Source: Andrena cerasifolii
Taxonomy: Eukaryota; Arthropoda; Insecta; Hymenoptera; Andrenidae
Direction of reading: 5' to 3'
Assembly: GCF_050908995.1 (NCBI RefSeq)
Contig: NC_135123.1
Location: forward strand, 3,844,001 to 3,908,000
Length of the DNA: 64,000 bases
Within the stretch, counting starts at the first letter, position 1. Each line of letters begins with the position of its first letter. Positions 47,401 through 57,749 of the stretch are shown piece by piece. The translations under genes and the position numbers were made by a program. A model generated the notes under the pieces. It made no database searches. It was not told where the DNA came from and saw nothing but the letters and a program-made list of their open reading frames with translations.

Positions 47401-50400
47401 AAGCCACGACATTATATTCAGTTACGAGCGTTAATACCATTAAAGCTTCAACCACTAATTGACGATATTCCGGTTGTGGTATGGTATTCAAAACAGTTTC
47501 TACTGCTAATGCAAATTTTAGTTCTCCAGGTGTCATTTCCTGGGTAAGATTCTGAGGTAGGACTCTACCCTCGATTGCCAAGCCTTGGCACTATCAGAAA
47601 TAAAGATTTTAATCGAATGAAAAATTTTATGTAGGTATGAGGAAAAAAGTTTACACTTACCCGTTCAAGTACTTGCCAAACTCGGGGATAAAAATCTCGT
47701 GGCACTCTATTTAATGCCCCATCCAACCTTCGTCGTCGTAACCACTGACCTTGTCGGTCGGGCTCTGATTCGCTACCATCCGTTTGGTCAGGACTTAAGA
47801 AACCTCCGATTTGTGATTTCTAAAATGTGATATTAAATTTATGATAAAATGAGAAGTAAAAGAAAATGATAGTAATTTTGTTATTAATAAGTACATTACC
47901 TTACTGACTCTACTGGATTTGCAACTGATAACAGAGAAATTACCACGGCCAACTGAAAGTACAAATAAATTATTCCGAAATCAAGGTATTCGAACTTACA
48001 TTATATCAGGTATCTAATGTTTGAATTGTACTTAATTCAATAATTTAATCCGTAAAAAAACGATGCACATACCACTACTAATGGCAAACTCTTTCCCACT
48101 CATGATGTGGTGTAAAAGATTCTTCATCTCAAACGGTGATAAATTAAGTAAATGTTCAGATGCTTCTTCCCCAGTACATATTAAAGTCCTTGATAATTCA
48201 GTAGCCATTACTTGAATAATTAAACCTACTCTAAGTCTGAGCATTTCGTGGAATAATTGGGGTTCTGTTCTAATGAACATTGCTAAGTAAACGAGTAATT
48301 CTTGTGTTAACATAGCGGTTGATTCGTCGTCTCCGTACGCTTGATGAATTAACGCTCGTAATTCATTTTCTGGCAATGGTGCGACAATAGTGTGCTCGTT
48401 GGTTGGTGGCATTCCAACTGTAACTTGTTTTTGGCGAACTAATAAATCGGTGACTGCTTTAGCTAAATCTTCGACTCGTTTCCCTAACATGCCAGCAGTG
48501 TGTCGTACAATTCCCCACATTTTTTGTTGGCAAGCTTTCTCATAAAGGTCTTTTAATAAATCTTTGATTAGAACTGGCTGACCTTCTAACATGCCGGTAT
48601 TAAAATATAGGCCTTGCGAATCAACCTAAGCATTTAAGTTGATTATTGTTTTAAATATAATAAATAATATATTGCATACGATGTGTTTCCAAAAATATGT
48701 AATGATTTAAATTAGTAACGAATAATTTTAGGACTTCGTTTATGCATTATACGAGAATATCACAAATTCTTACTGTGAATAACAATTGCATTTTGAATTT
48801 ACAATTGGCATGGACTCCAAGACAAATAAAGTTGTGATGCATTCTAGTTACACTGTCCAACAGCCATTTTAGTCTGTAAGATTCAATAGCCGTCTCTTAT
48901 AGATTTGTGTGTGCTGAAAACGAATCCGCAAACCGTTTCTTGCCATCAACCTCAGTTTTTGAGAAATTCGATTTTGAAAAAAAAAACTGCAAATTTTCAA
49001 ATTGGACTACTCAAATTATTCTATAAACCCTCCCGAATACAGCGATATAAGTTATTGGTGTATTATGAACATTTAAATATGTTTAAACAACGATCAAAAG
49101 GAAAAGTACACCCGAAGTGCACTCATTTTTCGTTGCAGATCATTTTCAGCGCACAAAAAGCTATAAGAAACGGCTATTGAATGTTACAGAACAGAAAAAA
49201 AGTTTAATTTTGTTGGACAGTGTTATGCAACTGCAAAAGTATTCGATATATGTTAATGTTACTGTGTAATGCTTATAACTCACAAGATATTGTAAAATAT
49301 CTCCTTGCTCTTCTAAACTCTCAGTTTCTCGAAGCATAGATAACAATTCCTCGACTTCGGTATCTGCATATTGTGTTTCTCCTATGGCTCTATGTCTAGG
49401 TACTTTCGGACAATTTGTCCAGGATGGTATATCATCTGTAGGAGATGGCGTTCGATCAGCCGGAGCTGACTGCGCTGGACTAGAAGTTACCGTTGTATCA
49501 GTGACTTCAATGAATGGACTTGTAGGTAAAACTGTTGAAGGTCTTCGATCCTCTCCCGTCATACCAAGAATTTCAGCTACGAATGATGATAATTATTTTT
49601 TCATTTTTTCCCAGAAATTATTTTGCACACCCTTAAATTACTTGGTTTTTAAATCTATTTACAAATTACCGTACTTACAGAATTTTGCTTTAAACGCTTA
49701 CAAATATTTTGTGAAAATATATATATTGTTAAATGTACATGTCAATTTTCTCTTTTATATATTTATTCGTCGTAGGGTTACCATACGTCCCGGTTTTCAA
49801 TCCTTGCCCCGGGTGTCCCGGTTGGTTTACAAATACGTCCCTGTTTTCTGATTTCTTGATTTTTCACGGAATTTTACGAAGAAATTAAGAATAATGAAAC
49901 ATTTCTGAAGAAAGTTTCATGTACAGAAAAATATGACTTGGCTCCCAAATTATTCTGTCCCCTTTTTCTTACCTGCCTCGATTTGCTGGTAAAAACATAT
50001 GGTAACCCTAATTAGTCGTATACTAAGTAAGCATATAACCAGTCAGCAAACTGTCTGCAGTATGCCAGCAGATTGGCCGCGGATTCGTGCGGGATATGGC
50101 AACATTGGCGACAGAACCGGTACGATTAAGCAATGGTTTTGCGGATGCGGTGACAGCGGATTGGCGGCAGAAACCGAACAGATCCTACTATCTACCTGCC
50201 GTTGGATTGTCAGCGGTATCTGTTGGGTTTCTTCTGTTAGACTGTTAACATCGCCGAATATAACAAATCCTGTATCAAATCTGTAGCCTTTCTGTCAACA
50301 AACATTTATAGCATGCGTTGGGCAAAATCTGCTCGAACAGACTTGGCTGACTAGGTATCATACATAACATAGCGTCCAATCAAAGTATTAGGAACTAAAA

Positions 50401-53400
50401 CAGTTTATAACATTATGACGTAAAATAAGTATAACTCACGTTCTACAGCAATTGACCTCGTTTTCTTTATGGCACCTTTTACGGACATTCTACGCCTCAG
50501 ATTCTTGCCAGTTCGTATTACTGGTCTATTGAGAAGACCGGTGCGATGGGGGAATGCGCCCATTAGATGTTCTTCTAAATATTGCTGAACCTTATCAAAT
50601 ATAACATAAGATATAGCATAATCATTTGGCAACAGAAATTGTATTTAGGGGTCGTCCTTAAATTACGTAAGGCTTTTGGGGGGGGGGAGGGGGTCGCGAA
50701 TTTCTTCTGTTTTCTTATATGGGGGGGGGGGTCAGGTAGTATCTTACGTAATATTTTTTAATCTAATTTTCAATAAATACAAATTCTATCATTAATGTTC
50801 CAGAAAAATAGTTTTAGTTTAAATTTCCCGAAACCGAGTTAAATGAATTATATAAACCTTTAAAAGAACTTTAATAACTGAAAAAATTAAATGTAAAAAA
50901 TATTACGTAAGAAGGGGGTTGCAATATGAAATCTTGCGAATTCTTATACTGGGGGAGGGAGGCGGTAAGAAATCGCCAAAATTACCCTTACGCAATTCAA
51001 GGACGGCCCCTTACCTGGGGGTTTAGCTTGTCTGGTCTACCATCCTCGGAACTCCCCAAGAAACTTAAATTTGTGATGCAGGAAGTACTTAAGAAATCAT
51101 TCAAATTTCCCAAAGAGACCCGTGTACCATTGATATAACCGCTTTTTAATTTCTTCATAGTAGTTATCATTGCCAGTGGTATTTTCCCCTGATCTGCAAT
51201 AACAATTACGTATGTACAAAATGAAGAATTAATTCGGCATTTGTATAGGAACAAGGAAAGCAATGAGTTCTATGATGCTTGTAGGGTGTATTGATTTTCG
51301 AGAGATTCATTTAATCTTCAGCATGCTGAAATTAAATTTTCATTCCTAACGATGATTTCAAGATGCCTATGGCATACCTAGATGATTATGAGTAGCGACA
51401 AGTGTTACGGTTGGCCTGCCGAGCATTTGCTTCCAGTTGATGGTGAGGAAGGCCAAGTTGGTGGTAAAAGTGTTGGCAAGGAGGGCTGCATCGTTTGTCG
51501 TGTAGTACTCCTCCGCATCAAAGTTCTAAGACATGCAACAAACGCGCACACCACCACACACATAAGTTCTTTCCTTATGATGCTATATTATATTCTCAAG
51601 AGAAAATGGATTCTCCGCAAATTTTTTTTTTTAATGTTCAATTGCTATGTTTCAGTTGAGATTCAGTTTTAAGCGATTTTGCTCATGATGAATAGGATGA
51701 TATTAACTTTCAAATATCTCACAATGAGAAACAATAACCAATAAAACACTAATATTATCTAATTAAACTACGTTAAGACCTTCCATAGCCACTAACAAAG
51801 GATGATCACAACTTGGACGAGCACACTTTGGTTGAAACGGACCTTAAAATATACTGGTGGATGAGTTTAAACAAATCTTGGAATATTAGCCATTAACACT
51901 AGAACTACCAAACCAGTCAAAATGAATGGTATTAAATTTGTTAATAAATTTATCATTTTTAAGTATGAAAAAAGTGTATTTCTAACAAGAAAAGATACCG
52001 AACCCGGAAATTCATCAAATTCTGAGACTTTGTGAATATGTAGGGGATTTCCTCCTGATTACAACGCAATTTTTCTTTGCTGCCCAAATTCACACTAAGG
52101 GGGTGAAATTGATATTCCTTATATTCCGGCTGTTTTCCGATTTTGTGTTATAACTCGTGAACTGTAAAATATTTTTTTCTACCAAATTTTTTTCTATCTG
52201 TAAGAGATAGAAAAAAAAGTTGCAAGACAAGTTACTTCTTTTAATTAGGACTATCTCTTACAGATTGCAAGTTACAAAATAAAGTCGGAAAATAGCCGAA
52301 TTTTCGGGAGTTAATTTCACCCCTTATTGTGAATTTGGGCAGCAAACAAAAATTGCATTGTAATCAGGAGTAAATCCCCTACACATTCACAATGTTTTTG
52401 AGATGTTTTTGAATCTTCGGGTTCGTGATCTTCGCTTGTAAGTAGTATTAATATGTAGAATATTATGTATATATTTTTTAACAATATAAAAATTACAAAA
52501 ATTCGAATAAAAGTTTATTTTTCTTGTATAATGTATTTTATAAATAATTGGTTGTTTTAACTCAACTGGTAGAAATAGGTACACATTAATTGTAGGTAGT
52601 TCTAGTGTTAATTGTTGAACATTGTTATAAAAAGATAGTTTAAAACAATAACATATTACAGTCGTCGGATTGACTTCATTGTTTCCTATAAGCGGGATTT
52701 TTGCACGAAAAATCAGTATCTTAACTTTAAATAACCGCCATTTTGTTTCAAACTAATATTTCGGAAATTCCCTCCGTTAATCAGAAGATACATTAATATG
52801 CTAACGAATTTTTTTTTGTTTTTTGATTTTAGATAATCTGGTTCCGAATGGCCAGTGCTCACCGCAAAACCAAATTTTAAAAAATGCTTCTTGGATGTCG
52901 GTTGTTACTTTATTATAAACGTAAATATTTTTCCACGAAAAAATTACCAAATGTTCTTTAAACGTTGCTCTTTTAAACGCATAAAGTTTTGTAAAAATAT
53001 ATGCTTCCGCTTCTTCAAAAAAAATTTACAAATATTCGCCTCTTTTCGGCCGCCTGACTAGGTACAACCCCTTAAGGAGATACATACTGTGTCCGGATGG
53101 AAAGAAGTCGGTCGAGAAGCTCTAGGGTCCGAATATCAGGTCTGAATAGTATATCCCTATTGGCCGGCGCGACAACGTCGACGAATACAAAGTAAGCAAA
53201 CCCCTCTAGCCCCTGTGACATTTCAACCGACTTCTTTCCATCCGGGCACAGTACGTGACAACAAGATTCAATTTTTTCATTAACCTATAGAGCTTAAAAC
53301 AATGTCGTATGAGTGTCGACCAGGGTCCACAAGAACCTAAGTCAATGCGACGACTTCGGAATATCAGTGTTCAAAGCTACTTTTTATAATAATGATTAAT

Positions 53401-56400
53401 TATTAGTAGTTAATATTTTCAGATTTATTTGTACTCGTGGACTTCTTACTTTAAGTTTGGATTCATCCAAATAGCAACCATTTTTGTAAGCAAAATTGAT
53501 AACAAAAACAAATGCACGCATGCAGGCAGACATGTTAGCTTTTCTTTGGATGGTGTACATAACTTTGACAAAAAAATAAAAACGGGTATTCCAAAAAACA
53601 TCTATATTTAAAAACCATATATTTCATCTCTGTTACTTTAAAGGCAATAATTTTAAAATGCTAATCTTATAACTTATTATGTGTTCAAGAAGAACTAATG
53701 AGTTATGGTTTTTAAACATTGAATTACTATACCTAGATGAATGTTCTTGAGGGGCATGACCACAAGAGGACGGCCTAACATGTTCTGCCAGCTAGACTTC
53801 AAGAAATTAATTTCGCCTTTGAATATGTCAATCATGAGCTCATAGTCCGATGCGATGTAGAAGCGGGTCATGTCTGTCAACTAACATTTGATGCGAGAAC
53901 AAGAAGGAATCATCAGAAAAGAAACAAAAGTATAGAAGAGCAGATAACTTGATGTTTCTGAGAATACCTACCTGTGGAGTGAATGCAAATATTCTATCAT
54001 TCAGGGAATATAATTTACTGGTGCTTAAAATTCCTACATCTCTAGATTTACGTCCGGACAAACCTAATTTTTTGTTTCGACCTACAATTAATTTTAATGT
54101 AAATTCGCCAGAAAAAAAAACGATGTAAAATAACTGAATAACACAATATAAGGATTTGATCATTCAAGCACACCTAAATAAGTGTATAAATGGCTGAGAA
54201 CTTTTGCTGGTTGTACTTCTATTGGAGAAACTTCTGCGATTGTTTGCACATGAATATCATGTTGAGCTATTTTCTCTCTAATTTCCGCATCTTCCGCTAA
54301 TATAACAACTTGCACTACGACATCTGGTTTTTTCTCGCTACATAAACGTCTGTTCAAGGGATCTAATTCTCCCACAGCAAGAAAACCCTATTTTAAAAAA
54401 CAATGTCAATAATTTTAATCACTGTGCATTTTGTATTTTTCCTATACTTTTATACTCACTTCTTGCAGTAACTTTCCTAATATGTAAAGAGACTGAGCCC
54501 ACATAAATGGACATCTACCTAATGCAATCCGTTTTTGACTACCTGGCTCAGCATACTCTGCTGACACATTTGCAGGTTCCACAGAATACAATTCAGGCAC
54601 TAACCTTATCCCATCATCTGCTTTAATCATTATTCCTTCTAATTGCTTTGTATATTCCGCCACTGCTTCTTTATTGCCTTGGAAACAATAGTCCACAATT
54701 AAATAACAGAAGAACAAGGGCCATTCGCATTCTATATTTTCAAACATTCGTAATTCCCATGGCTCATAATAAAGTCTGTCATAAACATAATAAATTTGTT
54801 AATGAACATTCATATTATATTTGAAAATAGCTCTTATATTATTTCGGGCTGAACTTCCGAAAGGGACTGGTGGCCGATCGAGATGAAACTTGGTGGGTAT
54901 TACGAGGGATGTGGAAAGACCCGAAATATAAAATCTTAGTTTCGGCAATTAATGCGTTCAAAAGATACAGGGGTAATTGTGCATAGAAGGGTACACCTTA
55001 CCGATTTTTTTTATTCACTTTCCCACGGTCCCCCCTCTTAACAATATTTCTGTTGACTTATACCGACATAACGCATTCCACTTTCCAACTTATCCCGGGT
55101 ATTATAGTCTGATTTTCGAGAGTTGAGACCTGAGGCGGGTCCCTCGAACGGAGCGTGCTTAAGGAGGAACCAATGATACGCTACGCCGCACGCAATCCGT
55201 AACGTACCATTGGTTCCTCCTTAACCACACTCCGTCCGAGGGACCCGCCTCAGGTCTCAACTCTCGAAAATCAGACTATAGTATTGGTTGGGGCTAGATC
55301 AATGGGGGGGGGCGCGTGCCCGCTTGCGGGCACGTGAAGCGTGGTAGTGAACCGATGTGAGTTTGGCGTTGCTAAAAATGAGACTGTGGTTACAAAATTT
55401 CAAAAATAAAAGTGGGAGACGGGATGACTCCCGGGTAGAGGGGCCTGCACCAACGTCTAAAAAAATCCCCCCCCAAAAAAAATTAACAATAATTTTTTAT
55501 TAATATTTCGAAAACTAATAAGTACCCGAAGCTACAATTTTAGATTTAGAGTCCACACCCCCGCCCAAACCTCATCTCCATCGGCCACCGGTCCCTTTAG
55601 GAATAATATCCTTATTTTGTTTCACCTATTGGGATCTTCCTTTGGTGTTTTATATCCGTCTCTTAAGAATCTTTTACATCCGTAAGAACCTTGCAACTTT
55701 TTTGTAATAGCATCTCTTGTTAACTGAATTACATTTGGTTCGTCAACAGCAAATGCTGGAAAACTTATAACAGATAATAAGCCACTGTCTAATTCTTTTG
55801 AGTTCGATTCACGTGGCAACATGGACTGCAAAACTGCCTGGCACTTTTGTGCTTCATCTGCTAATACATGAATTACGGAAGTAGGTCCACCTCTTGCACC
55901 GAACAAATCTAATTCATTCATCGCCTCCATTGCAGCTTTAGCCATTCCAATACTGCTTGCATTTAATTCTGGTAAACCATGATTCGTTTTGTCACCTCTT
56001 TCCCAAATTCCATAGTCGGGAGTACAATAGGCAGACTCAATGTAAAATACCAAGTTTTGAATAAACGCGACCTGAAGTTGGAGTACATAAATTTTTAGTT
56101 ATTACAATGAAAGGTAATTATTTAGAAGTTTTCCATCCTCACCGATTTCAATGATTTTTGGATATGTTGCCGGGGACACGATTCTGAACAACTTTTTCCT
56201 ATACATGTTACCGCCGCTCGACCTTCGTTTCCGAGATATTCGCGAAAAACTTCTGTTGACTTATTCCGACGCAACGCATTCCACTTTCCAACTTGTCCCG
56301 GGTATTAGTATTGGTTGGGGCTAGTTTAACGCGGGGGGCGCGCGCCCGCCCGCGGGCGCGTAAAGCATGGTAGCGAACCGATATGAGTCGGGGTGTTGAC

Positions 56401-57749
56401 GGGCATCCGCAAGTTTCTGGTTGAAATCTCTAAACTCACATCAGTTCGCTATCATACTTTACGCGCCCCCCGCACTAATCTAGCCCCAACCAATACTAAT
56501 ACCCGAGACGAGTTGGAAAGTGGAATGCGTTGCGTCGGAATAAATCAACAGAAGTATTTCGCAAATATCTCGAAAACGAAGGTCGTGCGGCGGTAACATG
56601 TATAGGAAAAAGTTGTTCAGAATCTTGATCTTGATAACATATCCAAAAATCATTGAAATCGGCGAGGATGGAAAACTTCGAAATAATTACCCAATGAAAA
56701 TTATACTTTATATAACATTCAAGATGTCCTATGTAAATGTCACCACAAAATTTCATTTGTAAAAAATTGCTTTACACAGAAGTGACTACATATTTCTCAT
56801 AAAAAGGCACAGGGAGTTTATCTCCAATTTTCGCGCGAGGTTATAGGGCGATAGTAAAATGTTAGGTATAAATAAATACTCGATTATTTTAGAGATACAA
56901 GTAATCGAAGTTATGTATTTTGTGACATATAATGTCCACATAAGATTTTTCATCAAAGTGTCTCGGGAATATGAAGTACAAGGACACAGATGGTGAACTT
57001 GAGATCTACAGATCAAATCCCCGTTAACTGAACTTTTTTTTCGATTTGTTTCAATTACAATAATGATATGCATGATGCTAAATGATTTCAAGAATAACCA
57101 TAAGAGTTTATAAAAAAGAATAAACTATAAATGTATTTTTTTTACCAAAGCCAATCAGATCAGCCGCGGATATAATGGGTTCATAAAACAATTTTTTTCA
57201 AAGTCAAACAAGTTTGAAATTTGATGGTCATATTTACGTGAAACATCCCAAACGATGTATATTCACCTCATCTAAATTAAAAACTATTTGTAACCCAGAT
57301 GCTGTCATTTGTGCTAGAACCAACAAATAAAGAGAAATAGCATCTATTTGAAGATGGCCCCATTCTGTATCAGCCACAACAGATTGTCCATTGACAGAAC
57401 TGTATTTGGCGTGCAGAGCATCAAGTGGATTCTGACTGGATTTGAATCTTTCAACCTTTTCTTTTTGTTGCATCATTGCCATTAGCAGTCCTCTCATTAA
57501 TTTCACGCAACTTTGCTCGAGTTCGTATGTCTTTGCCCTATCCTCATCCGCATCAGCTATTTTCTTATATGCCATCGAAAGACCCCACACAGCAAGAATG
57601 CAATAGACATTGTCACGAACCCATGCGTGGTTATTTTCTGGACTGGCAGGGAAAAGACCTGTGACTGCATGTTGATGCTTCATTATAATTTTGTGGACAA
57701 TTCGTTGGTAATAATCGAGGCGGACACCAGAATTACTGCGACTCCGCAT
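44439..57749 (-). CDS. PHKA: Phosphorylase b kinase regulatory subunit alpha
   Basis: Large regulatory subunit of phosphorylase kinase, which activates glycogen phosphorylase. Exons: 57267-57749, 55626-56071, 54460-54775, 54174-54387, 53972-54081, 53733-53880 (or alternative 51378-51525), 51015-51193, 50440-50590, 49284-49576, 48073-48625, 47900-47952, 47661-47819, 47333-47590, 44439-44666; 3591 nt, 1196 aa, phases consistent (human about 1235 aa). The exon 8 acceptor could be six bases further in. N-terminal glucoamylase-like domain (NNHAWVRDNVYCILAVWGLS; FGIWERGDKT counterpart DYGIWERGDKT), C-terminal region MTPGELKFALAVE, IPQPEYRQLVVEALMVLT and YDSAPSGSFGTMTY. It ends CSIS, a CaaX box favouring farnesylation, as known for vertebrate alpha subunits. 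The ATG at 44666 is internal. Almost every long intron holds transposons. Confidence 0.95.
45234..45518. mobile_element. hAT-like MITE in the last PHKA intron
   Basis: 285 bp, ends CAGGGCTG and CAGCCCTG; long arms sharing GTAGTGTA and GAGGAGAACTGCAGTAG with the Ankfy1 element at 10822-12369, of which it is a shorter relative. Flanks ACGTAAAG (45226-45233) and ATGTAAAG (45519-45526), 7/8. Confidence 0.88.
46314..46549. mobile_element. hAT-like MITE, CAGTGTTTCCCAACC ends
   Basis: Ends CAGTGTTTCCCAACCTTTTT and GGTTGGGAATCACTG; contains a C run near 46501-46512. No matching 8-bp flanks seen, so limits rest on the terminal repeats. Confidence 0.65.
46632..46827 (+). pseudogene. mariner transposase fragment
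   Basis: An open stretch matches the second helix-turn-helix region of mariner transposases (motif LGDRRLKIV, then HTLTKEVGM). About 65 codons remain with no start and no catalytic domain; it is cut at 46828 by a TTAA-flanked element. Fossil sequence inside a PHKA intron. Confidence 0.75.
46832..47024. mobile_element. Possible piggyBac-like MITE, 193 bp
   Basis: Starts GGGGGT and ends ACCCCC between TTAA sites (46828-46831, 47025-47028), inserted in the mariner fragment. The terminal repeat is very short, so this is moderately supported. Confidence 0.55.
47099..47213. mobile_element. Short TA-flanked MITE
   Basis: Ends CACTGC... and ...GCAGTG with TA outside; arms share GTTCCA and CACATGTG. 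Immediately upstream of PHKA exon 13's intron end. Confidence 0.5.
48851..49222. mobile_element. MITE with TTA duplication, 372 bp
   Basis: Ends CACTGTCCAACAG and GTTGGACAGTG with TTA on both sides (48848-48850 and 49223-49225). Subterminal inverted copies of ATTCAATAGCCGT. In a PHKA intron. Confidence 0.72.
49773..50010. mobile_element. hAT-like MITE, 238 bp, in PHKA intron 8
   Basis: Ends TAGGGTTACCATACG and ATATGGTAACCCTA; flanks ATTCGTCG (49765-49772) and ATTAGTCG (50011-50018), 7/8. Confidence 0.85.
50648..51010. mobile_element. PIF/Harbinger-like MITE inserted in a PHKA splice donor
   Basis: 363 bp, ends GGGGTCGTCCTTAAATTACG and complement-like (GCAATTCAAGGACGGCCCC), with G-rich blocks inside. 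TTA flanks both ends (50645-50647, 51011-51013). On the gene's strand the right-hand copy is the TAA of the exon 7 donor G|TAA, so the element sits at intron position +5 onward. Without it the intron would be about 58 nt. Confidence 0.85.
51378..51525 (-). CDS. PHKA: Alternative PHKA exon 6b
   Basis: 148 nt with an acceptor (CATGTCTTAG) and donor (G|GTATGC). Encodes 49 codons plus one base, the same length and phases as exon 6a at 53733-53880, and is homologous to it: both contain W(K/Q)(Q/N)MLGRP and end in HL. It differs in most other positions (6b has NFDAEEYYTTNDAAL where 6a has LTDMTRFYIASDYEL). Using both would shift the frame (296 nt), so they fit mutually exclusive splicing. Confidence 0.85.
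51986..52438. mobile_element. PIF/Harbinger-like MITE, CAAG...CTTG
   Basis: 453 bp, ends CAAGAAAAGATACCGAACCC and complement, TAA on both sides (51983-51985, 52439-52441). The middle is a hairpin around TAAGAGATAG. Lies between PHKA exons 6a and 6b. Confidence 0.82.
53087..53251. mobile_element. TA-flanked MITE, copy 2, 165 bp
   Basis: Ends CTGTGTCCGGATGGAAAGAA and complement, TA at 53085-53086 and 53252-53253. Sister of 33156-33357. Between PHKA exons 6a and 6b. Confidence 0.85.
53733..53880 (-). CDS. PHKA: PHKA exon 6a (partner of 6b)
   Basis: 148 nt, acceptor TTAG, donor G|GTATAG. Corresponds to the segment after FTPQ in the vertebrate protein (there about QQQFYLALDNKMIVE). 6a lies 2.2 kb upstream of 6b; the intron between holds several transposons. 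Confidence 0.85.
54847..55611. mobile_element. MITE family 'GG...CC', copy 3, in PHKA intron 2
   Basis: 765 bp including a 174-bp nested palindrome. Flanks TTATTTCG (54839-54846) and TTATTTTG (55612-55619), 7/8. The right-hand duplication abuts the six-base donor of exon 2 (55620-55625). Confidence 0.87.
55105..55278. mobile_element. 174-bp palindromic MITE with proven empty site
   Basis: Ends TAGTCTGATTTTCG and complement; arms of about 80 bp are almost perfect. TA duplicated (55103-55104, 55279-55280). The uninterrupted sequence GGGTATTAGTATTGG at 32587-32601 and 56297-56311 shows the site before insertion, so boundaries are exact. Confidence 0.93.
56112..56692. repeat. 580-bp inverted repeat in PHKA intron 1
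   Basis: Arms of about 250 bp: GTAATTATTT(A/C)GAAGTTTTCCATC at left and its complement at right; both contain ATTAGTATTGGTTGGGGCTA, the core of the 'GG...CC' family, and a block of GCGCGC-rich sequence. A fold-back derivative of that family. Confidence 0.8.

Noticed and set aside
51382..51672. 96-codon plus-strand open frame
   Set aside because: Antisense shadow of PHKA exon 6b, whose splice sites and homology lie on the minus strand.
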